From: Candidatus Micrarchaeia archaeon
GTDB taxonomy: Archaea > Micrarchaeota > Micrarchaeia > Anstonellales > JAHKLY01
Reading direction: 5' to 3'
DNA length: 41,555 nt
Assembly: GCA_041653315.1 (NCBI GenBank)
Contig: JBAZFO010000008.1
Location: 1 to 41,555, forward strand
This document shows positions 25,416 through 32,332 of this stretch, one piece after another (the first letter of the stretch is position 1; each line of letters opens with the position of its first letter). Position numbers and translations under genes: made by a program. A model generated the notes under the pieces. The model had not been told where the DNA came from, did no database searches, and saw only the letters and a program-made list of their open reading frames with translations.

Positions 25416-27857
25416 TTATTTTAGCCAGTCGTAAGAGCCGAGCCAAAAACCAGCACGGAATAAACTTGATGGCAATGCTTCAACTTGAGTCTCGCTCAAT
25501 GCTGTATTTTTGGCGTACCAAATATCGGTTATAAGTTCAGGCATTAGATTAGCACCCACATTATCGCCAACCTGCCAAGTTATTGTGCCTGTTAAGACTT
25601 CGGTGTCTGTTGATGCCGCTATGTGAGTCCACGATTTACCATCGTGGACAGATAAATAAAGTTCATCGCTTAATCTCCTGACTACAAATATAAGCGGATT
25701 TGCCGGTTCAAAACCTGTTGCCGCCGTTGCCGTAACGACCGGAGAGCCTGTGATATTAAGCAAGCTGAAAGTCCATTTCTTCTCCGAACAATCCCAATAC
25801 ACTTCTGCATAATGTGTAGCGTCTAATTTAAGCGTACAGACGTATAAATCTGTAGCCAGGTTATCTACCATTAAAGACCTGAATTGCGGTATCATTGTAA
25901 ATTTAAACGACCAGTCAGCTCCTACGGTTATTGGCACTGACCACGTTTCGGCTACTCTGGCAGTACCGGCTATCTGCCACGAAGTCGGTGGTAACGCTTG
26001 TATCTGTGTGCAATCAACCCATATTTGGTTATAATATATTGCATCTGCGAGGTTAGTTTCTGGAAATTGACCAATAACAAAATACGACGCCCTTACGCTG
26101 TTTGCGGTCGATGCACTTACAGGTTTAGTCCAAATCCGTATCCATCTCTCGTCGTTTAGCGAGATATAGTCGTAATCCGTAGAACTCTGTTCCGTATATG
26201 CGGCAACGAATCTCATATACGCCCCCCTATTTAATTTCATTGCCATTCCACCACCCCGACCTTTGGCGTAGGCACTTGATACATAATAATTAGCGTCTCC
26301 GGTTTGTAAAGTCGATGCGTTTCCTCGAAGCGTTATAATTCTATTAGGAGTAGCACTTCCACCAACTCCCTCTTGTATGCGAACACTGTTTGGTCCGTAA
26401 AGCGAAGTGTCTGTAACGGAAGCTATTGTGCCATAGCCCACCCCTGCATCTGTAAATCCGGTAGCAGTATTCCCATCGCTTGCCTGTGCAGAAGTAAATA
26501 TGTTGGTACAAGCAGGTTCTACGAGTATTCCCTTTGTCGATGTTATAGTGGCGGGTTTTAATAAAACGTGTTTCCAATTCGTTACCCCACCAAAAGGCAA
26601 AGATGAAGTTGCTGTCGAAGCGGCAAAATGCAGGTATCCACCTCTGAAGCCGGCATATATGTAATTGCCAATCACCGTACCATCGTTGAATCTGGCATAA
26701 GTTGTCCAGTTAGTCAGGTCAGTTGATATGCTTATTACGGCTGTTCTGCCAGAAGTGACAGAATCCCAAGAAGAAGCGTAATATATGCCATTTACCTTAA
26801 CTACATTAAAACAGTTATGTGTGCTGCTTTTTGGCAGCCAGTTGATATTACACGGGTATTTTCTACCTGTGGCGAGGTCATATTGAAATACTCCATCAAA
26901 ACCATCACTTGCACATAGTATACGAGTAGCGTGCCCTGTATCCAAAAATTGAACTATTTGATAATTCCACCCATTGCCTCTGCCAGTTGTTTGTGTTGCG
27001 ATTCTCGACCACGTTACACCGTCATCGGTTGAGATATAATCCCAAACGTAGTCATTATGGTCAACTGCTATATCACCTGTATTTACAATCCAAGTATTGG
27101 AATCAGAAAGACAACCGATTGCGTGATAATGGTTGGCACTAACATAATCACTGCCAGATATTAACAGTGAAGTGTCTGTGCCATCAAGAGTAGAATAAAG
27201 TTGCGACCACGTTGCACCATTATCAGTTGAACGCTGCATTGTGGATGTCGTAGCAGAACTATAAGTAACTGCCATCCACGTTCCGGTATTAGAATTTTTC
27301 GCCACACCCCAAGCGGCGAAATTACCCTTTAAATTCGCGCCAGTAGAAACAGTCCACGTCGCACCATTATCGTCAGAATAGCAGAAGTGGTAATGACCAT
27401 CGGCGGCGACATAATAAGTCCGTAAAAGCCTATCGTTATCCAAACAAAACAGATTACAAGAAGCGGCACCGGCCGTTTGAGTAGTTACCACAGGGTCTAA
27501 TGTTCCCAAGTCCGCCCAAGTATCACCATCAACAGACCTGTAAAGTTTGGCCGCCGTGCCATCAATACCAAATATATACGAGGAATTACTGCACAATACT
27601 TTCAGTGTATTCTCCGCAACCGGCCCGCCAGTGTCATTAGCCCTAACAGTCAATACCGCAGGATTTACGTTAGTAATATCTATCGTTCTGCGTAACCCAC
27701 TGGCCACAAGAGACATCGTATCGGCAGACGGGTCGTATAAATATGCCGTTGAAGCTCGCTCAAACGTACCATCGGATTCTACGTTGATTTTTAATCCTGA
27801 TACTCCCCACCCCACCGACCCCATCGCCAAAACCAATAAAAATATCAACTTTTTCAT
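25416..27857 (-). CDS. Secreted-type Asp-box/LamG-like adhesin or glycan-binding protein
   Basis: An 813-residue protein; the ATG at 27857 is chosen because GGCGGAATT precedes it and a signal peptide follows (MKKLIFLLVLAMGSVGWGVS). Residues about 140-290 hold at least three Asp-box repeats (YSDDNGATWTVS, RSTDNGATWSQL, ISTDDGVTWSRI), the mark of sialidase-type beta-propellers. Residues about 440-600 are a beta-sandwich like carbohydrate-binding modules (WIRIWTKPVSASTANSVRAS). The last 200 residues resemble a LamG/concanavalin fold (WSFKFTMIPQFRSLMVDNLA, LYLSVHDGKSWTHIA). It may bind or cut surface glycans. It is the first gene of the late unit, upstream of terminase, an unusual place for such a protein. 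Confidence 0.65.
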   Translation of the reverse strand: MKKLIFLLVLAMGSVGWGVSGLKINVESDGTFERASTAYLYDPSADTMSLVASGLRRTIDITNVNPAVLTVRANDTGGPVAENTLKVLCSNSSYIFGIDGTAAKLYRSVDGDTWADLGTLDPVVTTQTAGAASCNLFCLDNDRLLRTYYVAADGHYHFCYSDDNGATWTVSTGANLKGNFAAWGVAKNSNTGTWMAVTYSSATTSTMQRSTDNGATWSQLYSTLDGTDTSLLISGSDYVSANHYHAIGCLSDSNTWIVNTGDIAVDHNDYVWDYISTDDGVTWSRIATQTTGRGNGWNYQIVQFLDTGHATRILCASDGFDGVFQYDLATGRKYPCNINWLPKSSTHNCFNVVKVNGIYYASSWDSVTSGRTAVISISTDLTNWTTYARFNDGTVIGNYIYAGFRGGYLHFAASTATSSLPFGGVTNWKHVLLKPATITSTKGILVEPACTNIFTSAQASDGNTATGFTDAGVGYGTIASVTDTSLYGPNSVRIQEGVGGSATPNRIITLRGNASTLQTGDANYYVSSAYAKGRGGGMAMKLNRGAYMRFVAAYTEQSSTDYDYISLNDERWIRIWTKPVSASTANSVRASYFVIGQFPETNLADAIYYNQIWVDCTQIQALPPTSWQIAGTARVAETWSVPITVGADWSFKFTMIPQFRSLMVDNLATDLYVCTLKLDATHYAEVYWDCSEKKWTFSLLNITGSPVVTATAATGFEPANPLIFVVRRLSDELYLSVHDGKSWTHIAASTDTEVLTGTITWQVGDNVGANLMPELITDIWYAKNTALSETQVEALPSSLFRAGFWLGSYDWLK

Positions 27858-27891
27858 AATTCCGCCCATAATATGTTTTTTATGTTCCATT

Positions 27892-27902
27892 ACAGAATCT
27901 GT
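27892..27902. promoter_or_regulatory. Operator-like palindrome, downstream copy
   Basis: ACAGAATCTGT is a palindrome around one central base. The same 11 bases occur again at 27955-27965. This copy lies just downstream of the TATAAT box, where a bound protein would block transcription. Confidence 0.5.
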
Positions 27903-27913
27903 CTATATGTGGA

Positions 27914-27943
27914 ATTATAAACTATGGATATGGTGAATTGAAA
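27914..27943 (-). promoter_or_regulatory. Candidate late promoter
   Basis: On the minus strand a perfect TATAAT (27914-27919) lies 18 bases after TTTCAA (27938-27943; weak -35). It is about 57 bases upstream of the adhesin ATG and just after the early terminator, so it is well placed to drive all late genes. The weak -35 suggests that an activator may be needed. Confidence 0.55.
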
Positions 27944-27952
27944 GTACACAGA

Positions 27953-27967
27953 GTACAGAATCTGTAC
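27953..27967. promoter_or_regulatory. Operator-like palindrome, upstream copy
   Basis: GTACAGAATCTGTAC is a 15-base palindrome that includes the 11-base core found at 27892-27902. It lies just upstream of the -35 position. The centres of the two copies (27897 and 27960) are 63 bases apart, near six turns of the helix, which would allow looping by one protein. Confidence 0.5.
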
Positions 27968-27991
27968 ATTTTGTTAAAATTTATTTCTGAT

Positions 27992-28020
27992 AATAAAAAA
28001 GCCCCGCGATTTTGCAGGGC
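27992..28020 (-). terminator. Rho-independent terminator at the end of the early unit
   Basis: On the minus strand GCCCTGC and GCGGGGC (28001-28020) form a GC-rich stem with one mismatch around a short AAAATC loop, followed by TTTTTTATT. It comes about 50 bases after the last early gene (28071) and before the late promoter. A T-rich tail on the plus strand (TTTGCGTTTGTTTTT) may let it work in both directions. Confidence 0.85.
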
Positions 28021-28070
28021 TTTGCGTTTGTTTTTGGAGTAATCAACATAATTTTATTTGGCCGACCTAC

Positions 28071-28298
28071 TCAAGTAAAGCCTGAAAAATACCGGTGAAG
28101 TTTTATTGTTCTTGTTCGAGCCGATAACTTAGTATTTGAGCATAATACGCCTCGCTTCCCGCCTGGCATATAATTGTAAATGTAGTATTTAAAAACGAAA
28201 ATCCACTCATTGAATCGCCGATACCATATCCAACCCAGTTTGGCTTTGCCGGAATAGCTATGGCCGCCGTAATCGGTTGTTATTGTGCCGTGTTTCAT
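28071..28298 (-). CDS. Small protein of unknown function, last early gene
   Basis: A 75-residue basic protein rich in Tyr and Trp (SGKAKLGWIWYRRFNEWIFV, FKYYIYNYMPGGKRG). The ATG overlaps the previous stop (ATGA), so it is coupled to the zinc-ribbon gene. It is followed by the terminator at 27992. No family is recognised. Confidence 0.45.
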   Translation of the reverse strand: MKHGTITTDYGGHSYSGKAKLGWIWYRRFNEWIFVFKYYIYNYMPGGKRGVLCSNTKLSARTRTIKLHRYFSGFT

Positions 28299-28465
28299 TT
28301 TTCTACCGATTTAAAGCTGTGGCCGCAGTTTTTACATTTATGCTTGCGGACGTGTCGGCTCGGCGTGCCTTTTACTGGGCAATCCTTGCTTCCGCATTCA
28401 GGGCAACCGCCCTCAACCCCTGATTTATGATAAATCGCTATTCTCTCTTGCTCTGTTGTCGCCAT
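28295..28465 (-). CDS. Small zinc-ribbon protein
   Basis: A 56-residue protein starting MATTEQERIAIYHKSGVEGG. It has CPECGSKDC and CKNCGHSF, two C-x-x-C pairs that make a zinc ribbon of the kind seen in transposase or transcription-associated phage proteins. The start overlaps the end of the methyltransferase fragment by 28 bases in another frame; a longer frame back to 28549 exists but lies wholly inside that fragment. Role unknown; nucleic acid binding is likely. Confidence 0.6.
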   Translation of the reverse strand: MATTEQERIAIYHKSGVEGGCPECGSKDCPVKGTPSRHVRKHKCKNCGHSFKSVEK

Positions 28466-28731
28466 TCCTTTGGCCTGCCTTTCGTTTCTCTTGACTCGGA
28501 GACATTTCTTGGTCGGCTCGCCCCGATGTTGGCGTTGGTAACAATCCATTCATTATTTAAGTCCTTTACGTTTTCACAAATCGGCACATTCGGCCAATGT
28601 TTCTTTAATACCTGCTGACAAAATTTATCACATTCACAAAAACTTACTATCTCTAATTCCTTTTTCCATACCCAACTTGCCGCCAAACTAAATCCCCCTA
28701 TTCCGCTAAATAAATCCAACATTCTAAACAT
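28438..28731 (-). CDS. Truncated cytosine-C5 DNA methyltransferase (N-terminal fragment)
   Basis: A 97-residue frame beginning MFRMLDLFSGIGGFSLAASW. This is the S-adenosylmethionine-binding motif I of C5 methyltransferases (DLFSGIGG), followed by motif II-like EIVSFCECDKFCQQVLKKHW and PNVPICENVKDLN. The catalytic PCQ motif and all later motifs are missing: the frame ends after a linker-like GRPKEWRQQSKRE, and the zinc-ribbon gene starts there. About 300 residues would be needed for an active enzyme, so this should be inactive. Its 5' end is interrupted by the HNH cassette, and the start used here is supplied by cassette DNA. Confidence 0.75.
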   Translation of the reverse strand: MFRMLDLFSGIGGFSLAASWVWKKELEIVSFCECDKFCQQVLKKHWPNVPICENVKDLNNEWIVTNANIGASRPRNVSESRETKGRPKEWRQQSKRE

Positions 28732-29311
28732 TTTACTTGCACCCTTTATGATTTTGTTGTATTCTGTATTGAGTTGAAACAGAAAGGAATAAAAATGGTT
28801 TACAAGAATAGGGGTTGGGAAACAAAGGCGATACAATCCCAAATAGAACAGAGATTAAAAGGTGGCGAGAGTATGCGGTCAATCGCTCGGTCATTTGGGA
28901 TAACTTATCAGAGCATTCAGTACTCCAGAGAAATGCGTGGGTTGCCAAAAATGAAACTAAACCAAAAACACGGAGCAGAACACCCAAACTGGAAAGGTGG
29001 TAATTCTGTTGATAGGCAGGGGTATAGGCTTCTCTATGCACCTGGACGGAAAAAGGCACACCCATATACTTATGAACACGTTTTAATCGCAGAGAAAATG
29101 ATTGGTAGGCGTTTAAATAAAAACGAACACGTTCACCATATAAACGAATTAAAGCTGGATAATCGGCCTGAAAATCTTTTAGTTTGTACGGCATCAGAAC
29201 ATAGGACTTTGCATCGCCAACTTGAACAATTGGCAATAGAATTGCTCCGCAAAGGTCAAGTTGTATTCCGCAACGGCAGATATGCCTTTGCGTAGTCTGC
29301 GTAAATAAATC
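28708..29311. mobile_element. HNH endonuclease cassette inserted in a C5 methyltransferase gene
   Basis: The 9 bases GATTTATTT (minus strand) occur at 29303-29311 and at 28708-28716, coding Asp-Leu-Phe of motif I both times. Between them lie 586 bases with one plus-strand HNH gene. Removing that segment with one repeat joins MRHLDLF to SGIGGFSLAASW in frame, the normal start of a phage C5 methyltransferase. The right-hand start MFRMLDLF is therefore provided by the insert. The flanks are too short for a group I intron around an opposite-strand ORF. The insertion boundary is inferred from the repeat. Confidence 0.65.
28795..29295 (+). CDS. HNH homing-type endonuclease
   Basis: The only convincing plus-strand gene. 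The ATG at 28795 follows AGAAAGGAATAAAA; a TTG at 28774 is less likely. The 166-residue protein has an N-terminal helix-turn-helix (GESMRSIARSFGITYQSIQY, residues about 22-41) and a C-terminal HNH_3 domain: EHVLIAEKMIGRRLNKNEHV, HHINELKLDNRPENLLVCTA, then EHRTLH. The histidine pair HVHHIN, Asn in DNRPENL and the last His are the expected active residues. It should cut DNA at a specific site and spread its own gene. It lies divergent to the methyltransferase fragment, whose start is 63 bases away, with a weak promoter-like TTGCAC-17-TATTCT at 28737-28765. Confidence 0.85.
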   Translation: MVYKNRGWETKAIQSQIEQRLKGGESMRSIARSFGITYQSIQYSREMRGLPKMKLNQKHGAEHPNWKGGNSVDRQGYRLLYAPGRKKAHPYTYEHVLIAEKMIGRRLNKNEHVHHINELKLDNRPENLLVCTASEHRTLHRQLEQLAIELLRKGQVVFRNGRYAFA

Positions 29312-29319
29312 GAGGTGTC

Positions 29320-29361
29320 TCATATTCCGCCTGCAAATAAATCAATGATTAGCTCGGTCAT
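29320..29361 (-). pseudogene. Remnant of another C5 methyltransferase start (13 codons)
   Basis: A 13-codon frame MTELIIDLFAGGI-stop. It overlaps the previous stop (ATGA), and its own TGA overlaps the ATG of MRHLDLF at 29323. The text IIDLFAGG is motif I of C5-type methyltransferases, and the bases coding DLF are again GATTTATTT (29335-29343). It looks like the stump of a second methyltransferase or a local duplication, now cut off by a stop. Confidence 0.5.
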
Positions 29362-29525
29362 TTCTTCCGTCCCCTTTTTGCGCAAAAGCTATTTGGCAGT
29401 AAGCGGAGACAAAAAGGACATATATGGCTGACGATAATGCCGTTGCTTTGTCTTCTGATAAATTTTACGTCCAACATCTGTCCGCAATGGATGCACGGTT
29501 TTAACTCTGTTTTTTTTTTAGCCAT
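29358..29525 (-). CDS. Small zinc-ribbon protein
   Basis: A 55-residue protein starting MAKKKTELKPCIHCGQMLDV and ending AKRGRKK. CIHCG and CPFCL are two C-x-x-C pairs, a zinc ribbon, with basic ends that suit nucleic acid binding. The ATG comes 5 bases after the preceding stop and the end overlaps the methyltransferase remnant (ATGA). Codons 3-6 hold a run of ten A bases, a place where sequencing or translation slippage could change the frame. Confidence 0.6.
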   Translation of the reverse strand: MAKKKTELKPCIHCGQMLDVKFIRRQSNGIIVSHICPFCLRLLPNSFCAKRGRKK

Positions 29526-29530
29526 TATTT

Positions 29531-29953
29531 TTACTCCGTTAAAAGTTTTGGCATTGTTCCATCGCTAAGCATTTTTTGAAATTGAGGCTCTAAGACCTGA
29601 GATACTGTTTGCCCACTCGGCAAACAGGTCTGAGCAAGAAATACGTTCTCAAAGGTCTGGAGTCCACAATCCACTTTTTCTAATGCTGCTTTAATCCAGA
29701 GAAGCTCTACTCGCCATAGTCGGCGATGCTCTCTTTGCTGGTCAATTTCACCTTTACAATTTGAAGAAAAGTTATCTCGACGCGGTAAAGGTATTTCTTC
29801 CTTAATAACTCGGTCTTTGTACCTAAATCCTATAACCGCACCTTTGCCAGACGTGCCATAATAAAACCCATCCGCTCCGTATTTCATCAGGGTACGTTCT
29901 ATTTCGGTTTTTGTCCGTTCAATCGGAACGCTTGTATTGTTCGCGTATCCCAT
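29531..29953 (-). CDS. Conserved phage protein of unknown function
   Basis: A 140-residue protein with AAGGAGTTAAAG before the ATG. It begins MGYANNTSVPIERTKTEIER and continues TLMKYGADGFYYGTSGKGAV, then IGFRYKDRVIKEEIPLPRRD. I recall this start (a T-x-V-x-x-E-x-x-x-x-EIE pattern, then a YGAD-x-F segment with a following IGF) from many phage genes without an assigned function. The C-terminal half is helical (LWRVELLWIKAALEKVDCGL). No enzyme motif is seen. It lies between the cysteine-hydrolase-like gene and the zinc ribbon. Confidence 0.6.
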   Translation of the reverse strand: MGYANNTSVPIERTKTEIERTLMKYGADGFYYGTSGKGAVIGFRYKDRVIKEEIPLPRRDNFSSNCKGEIDQQREHRRLWRVELLWIKAALEKVDCGLQTFENVFLAQTCLPSGQTVSQVLEPQFQKMLSDGTMPKLLTE

Positions 29954-29980
29954 CTTTAACTCCTTGCCCGCAGGCTTAAA

Positions 29981-30661
29981 TTATTTTTTTCCTGCTAAAA
30001 GCAGGTTTCCGTCCATCGTATAAAAATCAACTCCGCAATAGTGCAGGGTTGTAGCTGATAACAGCGGCGACATTGTATCGAGCAATTTATTGGTTATTCG
30101 TTTGAGGACATAATTTACTGGTGTATATTTCATTCCGATTTTTGCGTGATGATTGCAGAACTCCGAACATATCCATTTATCTTTTTCGCCGATTCCCAAA
30201 GGCAGGAAGAAGTTTAAAATCATTTTAACGTCGTAGCCCTGATTCGCTTCCAATTCGACTTGCATCATATCAGTCATTTGCTTATAGCCGAAATCGCTTA
30301 CTTCAAATTCGGCATAAAACCATCGCTCTGGATTCTTAAAAACTTCGCTTGCCGGTCTGCAACATACGCCAGAGCCTTTGCGGTCTTTGCCGCCGAGTTG
30401 TCCCATAGTTGCAGTCCAGGATTTTCCAAGATACATTTCCGGTCTGCCCAGAGAAGTCGTGTAGAAAAAATTACCCTCGTTCGGTGTATGTAATTCCTCG
30501 TGGCTCGAATAAAGTATTTTCAGCACTTTCAGCCGCTCAAAATCCAGCGTTGCAATGCTGCCGATTCTGTTCAACAGCAGGGTATAATTTCCTATCATAT
30601 CATCAACGTGGCTTCCGTCTTTTTTGTCAGGTATATAAAATACGAGTCTGAACTTTTTCAT
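29981..30661 (-). CDS. Papain-like (YiiX/NlpC-P60 related) cysteine hydrolase candidate
   Basis: A 226-residue protein. Segments HTPNEGNFFYTTSLGRPEMY and GSGVCCRPASEVFKNPERWF followed by FYAEFEV, then WICSEFCNHH, match a permuted papain-like fold found in phage and bacterial genes related to YiiX and NlpC/P60. The Cys in ICSEF is the likely nucleophile, with an early His as partner (HEELH or HTPNE). Such enzymes can cut cell-wall peptides or lipids, so this is the only candidate for wall degradation that I see, although its location is in the early unit. It starts directly after the previous stop. Confidence 0.45.
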   Translation of the reverse strand: MKKFRLVFYIPDKKDGSHVDDMIGNYTLLLNRIGSIATLDFERLKVLKILYSSHEELHTPNEGNFFYTTSLGRPEMYLGKSWTATMGQLGGKDRKGSGVCCRPASEVFKNPERWFYAEFEVSDFGYKQMTDMMQVELEANQGYDVKMILNFFLPLGIGEKDKWICSEFCNHHAKIGMKYTPVNYVLKRITNKLLDTMSPLLSATTLHYCGVDFYTMDGNLLLAGKK

Positions 30662-31309
30662 TTACTCGCCGCCTTTTTCTGGTAAGTTTATTTCTGTCCA
30701 ATCAGTAACCTTTGCTGTATGCGAAAACCCCTTTCTTTTAGTACCCCATTTCCCATTTCCTTGATACCAACCAGTGAAGGGACATTTCGTATCTGCAAAC
30801 CATACAAGACAATATGCTTTAGCTTCTGGCAATCTATTCTTAACGCTAATCCAGTTTATCCCGCCTTTTTTCAGCCGGTCGTTTTCGGCCTTGAGGTCGG
30901 TAATCTGGTTCGTAAAAGAACTATCTCTTAAAATCAAAATTCTATTCGCTTCCAGCAATTCCTCAATTTCCGCCGTCTGCGCGTCGAGCTTTGCTTGATT
31001 TGTGGCAAGGCGAAAAGCGGCAATGGCTTCGGACAACGATATTATTTTGGGTGGATTAAATTTACGCAATGTCCAGAAAAAATTGCACTGTTTGCATTCA
31101 AACCAGAAAATAGATATGGCCTCACCATATTTTATTTTTCCCCCGCACCCGCATTTCAATTCGCCCTGCCCTAACTTCTGGCGACCTATACCATCGCAGG
31201 CAGGACATTGAACTGATGTCTCTATTTTTGCAATACTTGCCCCATTATAATTTATTGTTTTTGGCATTCTTCCGCTTCCACCGCAAATTTTGCATTTCTT
31301 ATCGCTCAT
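30662..31309 (-). CDS. DnaJ-type zinc finger plus DUF551-like fusion protein
   Basis: A 215-residue protein in three parts. Residues 4-60 carry CKICGGSGRM, CPACDGIGRQ and CGCGGKIKYG, like the C-x-x-C-x-G-x-G repeats of DnaJ-type zinc fingers, and a further CKQC. Residues about 88-145 are a coiled coil (LDAQTAEIEELLEANRILIL, ITDLKAENDRLKK). Residues about 147-212 (INWISVKNRLPEAKAYCLVW, then GWYQGNGKWGTKRKGF) match the small phage domain DUF551 (WISVKDRLP). Its start overlaps the YopX gene stop (ATGA). The biochemical role is unknown. Confidence 0.65.
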   Translation of the reverse strand: MSDKKCKICGGSGRMPKTINYNGASIAKIETSVQCPACDGIGRQKLGQGELKCGCGGKIKYGEAISIFWFECKQCNFFWTLRKFNPPKIISLSEAIAAFRLATNQAKLDAQTAEIEELLEANRILILRDSSFTNQITDLKAENDRLKKGGINWISVKNRLPEAKAYCLVWFADTKCPFTGWYQGNGKWGTKRKGFSHTAKVTDWTEINLPEKGGE

Positions 31310-31680
31310 TTTTGTTCACCTGCCTTGTCGTGAATGTTGCCGATGACTTCGTAAATGCCTGTTTTATATAATCCAAAAGAATGTTTTTCGCTTGTAAGCA
31401 TCCAACCGCTTGACTCCTCGAACCAAACAACTCTACATATTTCTGGAAGCCCACAAGTATAACTACGCTCTTTATTGCCGAGAAAATTAACTTCATCATC
31501 TTCATAAATATCTTTATCATTCCTATCTACTCGTCCTGTCCATTCCCCGACTGTTTCAGGGATAACAATATAATAACCCCCCCTATCATAAATCTGCGAT
31601 TCTCCATCAACCACAATATGGTGGCCGTATCGCCATATATTTGTACCAATTTCTATGCCTCTAAATTTTGTCTGTCTCAT
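31306..31680 (-). CDS. YopX family protein
   Basis: A 124-residue protein with AAAGG before the ATG. It starts MRQTKFRGIEIGTNIWRYGH and has ETVGEWTGRVDRNDKDIYED, then DEVNFLG, and ends EVIGNIHDKAGEQK. This (KFRG, VG-x-x-TG-x-x-D-x-x-x-x-IYE-x-D, EVIGNI) is the signature of the YopX family, common in phages and prophages with no known function. It overlaps the preceding gene end by 20 bases and the following start by 4. Confidence 0.8.
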   Translation of the reverse strand: MRQTKFRGIEIGTNIWRYGHHIVVDGESQIYDRGGYYIVIPETVGEWTGRVDRNDKDIYEDDEVNFLGNKERSYTCGLPEICRVVWFEESSGWMLTSEKHSFGLYKTGIYEVIGNIHDKAGEQK

Positions 31681-32005
31681 TTTTTAGCCTTTCTCTGGGA
31701 TTAAATTTAATCTTTAAGCATTTCGCTATTTTAGCAATAGCGGGGTTTCGTCCACAACCATCGCCTATGCCGATATAGATTCGCGCAACATCTGCCATAG
31801 CCTCACACTTCCACTCCACCTCTCCAACCATAGAAGCAAACCATTTCTCTGGATTCAATAGAATATCGCACCAAAATAGTCCAGCTTTTTTAGTACAGGC
31901 GGGACAAGCCCTGGGATTCTTTTCAGTAATATCAAATAAAATTTGACTAAAAGAACAGGGCACGCCAGATAAACAACATTTACCGCAATGCTTGCATTTT
32001 GCCAT
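31661..32005 (-). CDS. Cysteine-cluster protein (YkgJ-like)
   Basis: A 114-residue protein; the ATG at 32005 lies at proper distance from AAAGGA. It starts MAKCKHCGKCCLSGVPCSFS; the C-x-x-C-x-x-CC pattern resembles the metal-binding YkgJ-type cluster. Further Cys occur in CPACTKKAGLFWCDILL and EWKCEAM, giving enough ligands for an iron-sulphur or zinc centre. No partner is evident. It is the first gene after the structured 321-base gap. Confidence 0.55.
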   Translation of the reverse strand: MAKCKHCGKCCLSGVPCSFSQILFDITEKNPRACPACTKKAGLFWCDILLNPEKWFASMVGEVEWKCEAMADVARIYIGIGDGCGRNPAIAKIAKCLKIKFNPRERLKNETDKI

Positions 32006-32011
32006 AATCAT

Positions 32012-32332
32012 TTTCCTTTTATTTTATAATAAAACCGGCGGGCTTATGCCTATGGGCTATAATCGTACAAAGCATTAGCTGATAAACTGCCGCCGGTTAT
32101 TCACTTTTAAAATAATGCTGATAGGCCAATTTGTTACGGCCAGTATATTTAACGTCGCGCGTTTCGACTCGGCTCGTTGAATCGTTAATTGGGAACTACT
32201 CGCCTTTTAAATTAAACCGTAACCCTTATGCGATTATTTCACGCCCACTATCAGCACTATTCACTTTTCAATGCCGCCCTGCAAAATTTCTCGAAAAAAC
32301 AGAGCGGTTGCCATACCGACACAGGTATAGAT
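32012..32332. other. Intergenic region with a long hairpin (possible structured RNA or terminator)
   Basis: No gene longer than about 17 codons is seen in this gap. A perfect 9-base inverted repeat AACCGGCGG (32033-32041) and CCGCCGGTT (32090-32098) encloses 48 bases. On the minus strand the hairpin is followed by TTTATTATAAAAT, so it could be a terminator for the SPFH operon or a leader structure of the next gene. A small ATACC/GGTAT stem lies near 32315-32330. No promoter is clear. Confidence 0.45.

Noticed and set aside
28717..29302. Group I intron with an HNH ORF in the methyltransferase gene
   Set aside because: The segment outside the ORF is far too short for a group I core, the ORF is on the opposite strand, and the methyltransferase has a new start beyond it.
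28733..29323. A 196-residue minus-strand frame beginning MRHLDLFTQTT
   Set aside because: Only the first seven codons look like a real methyltransferase start; the rest is antisense to the HNH gene, so I treat it as an interrupted gene, not a protein.
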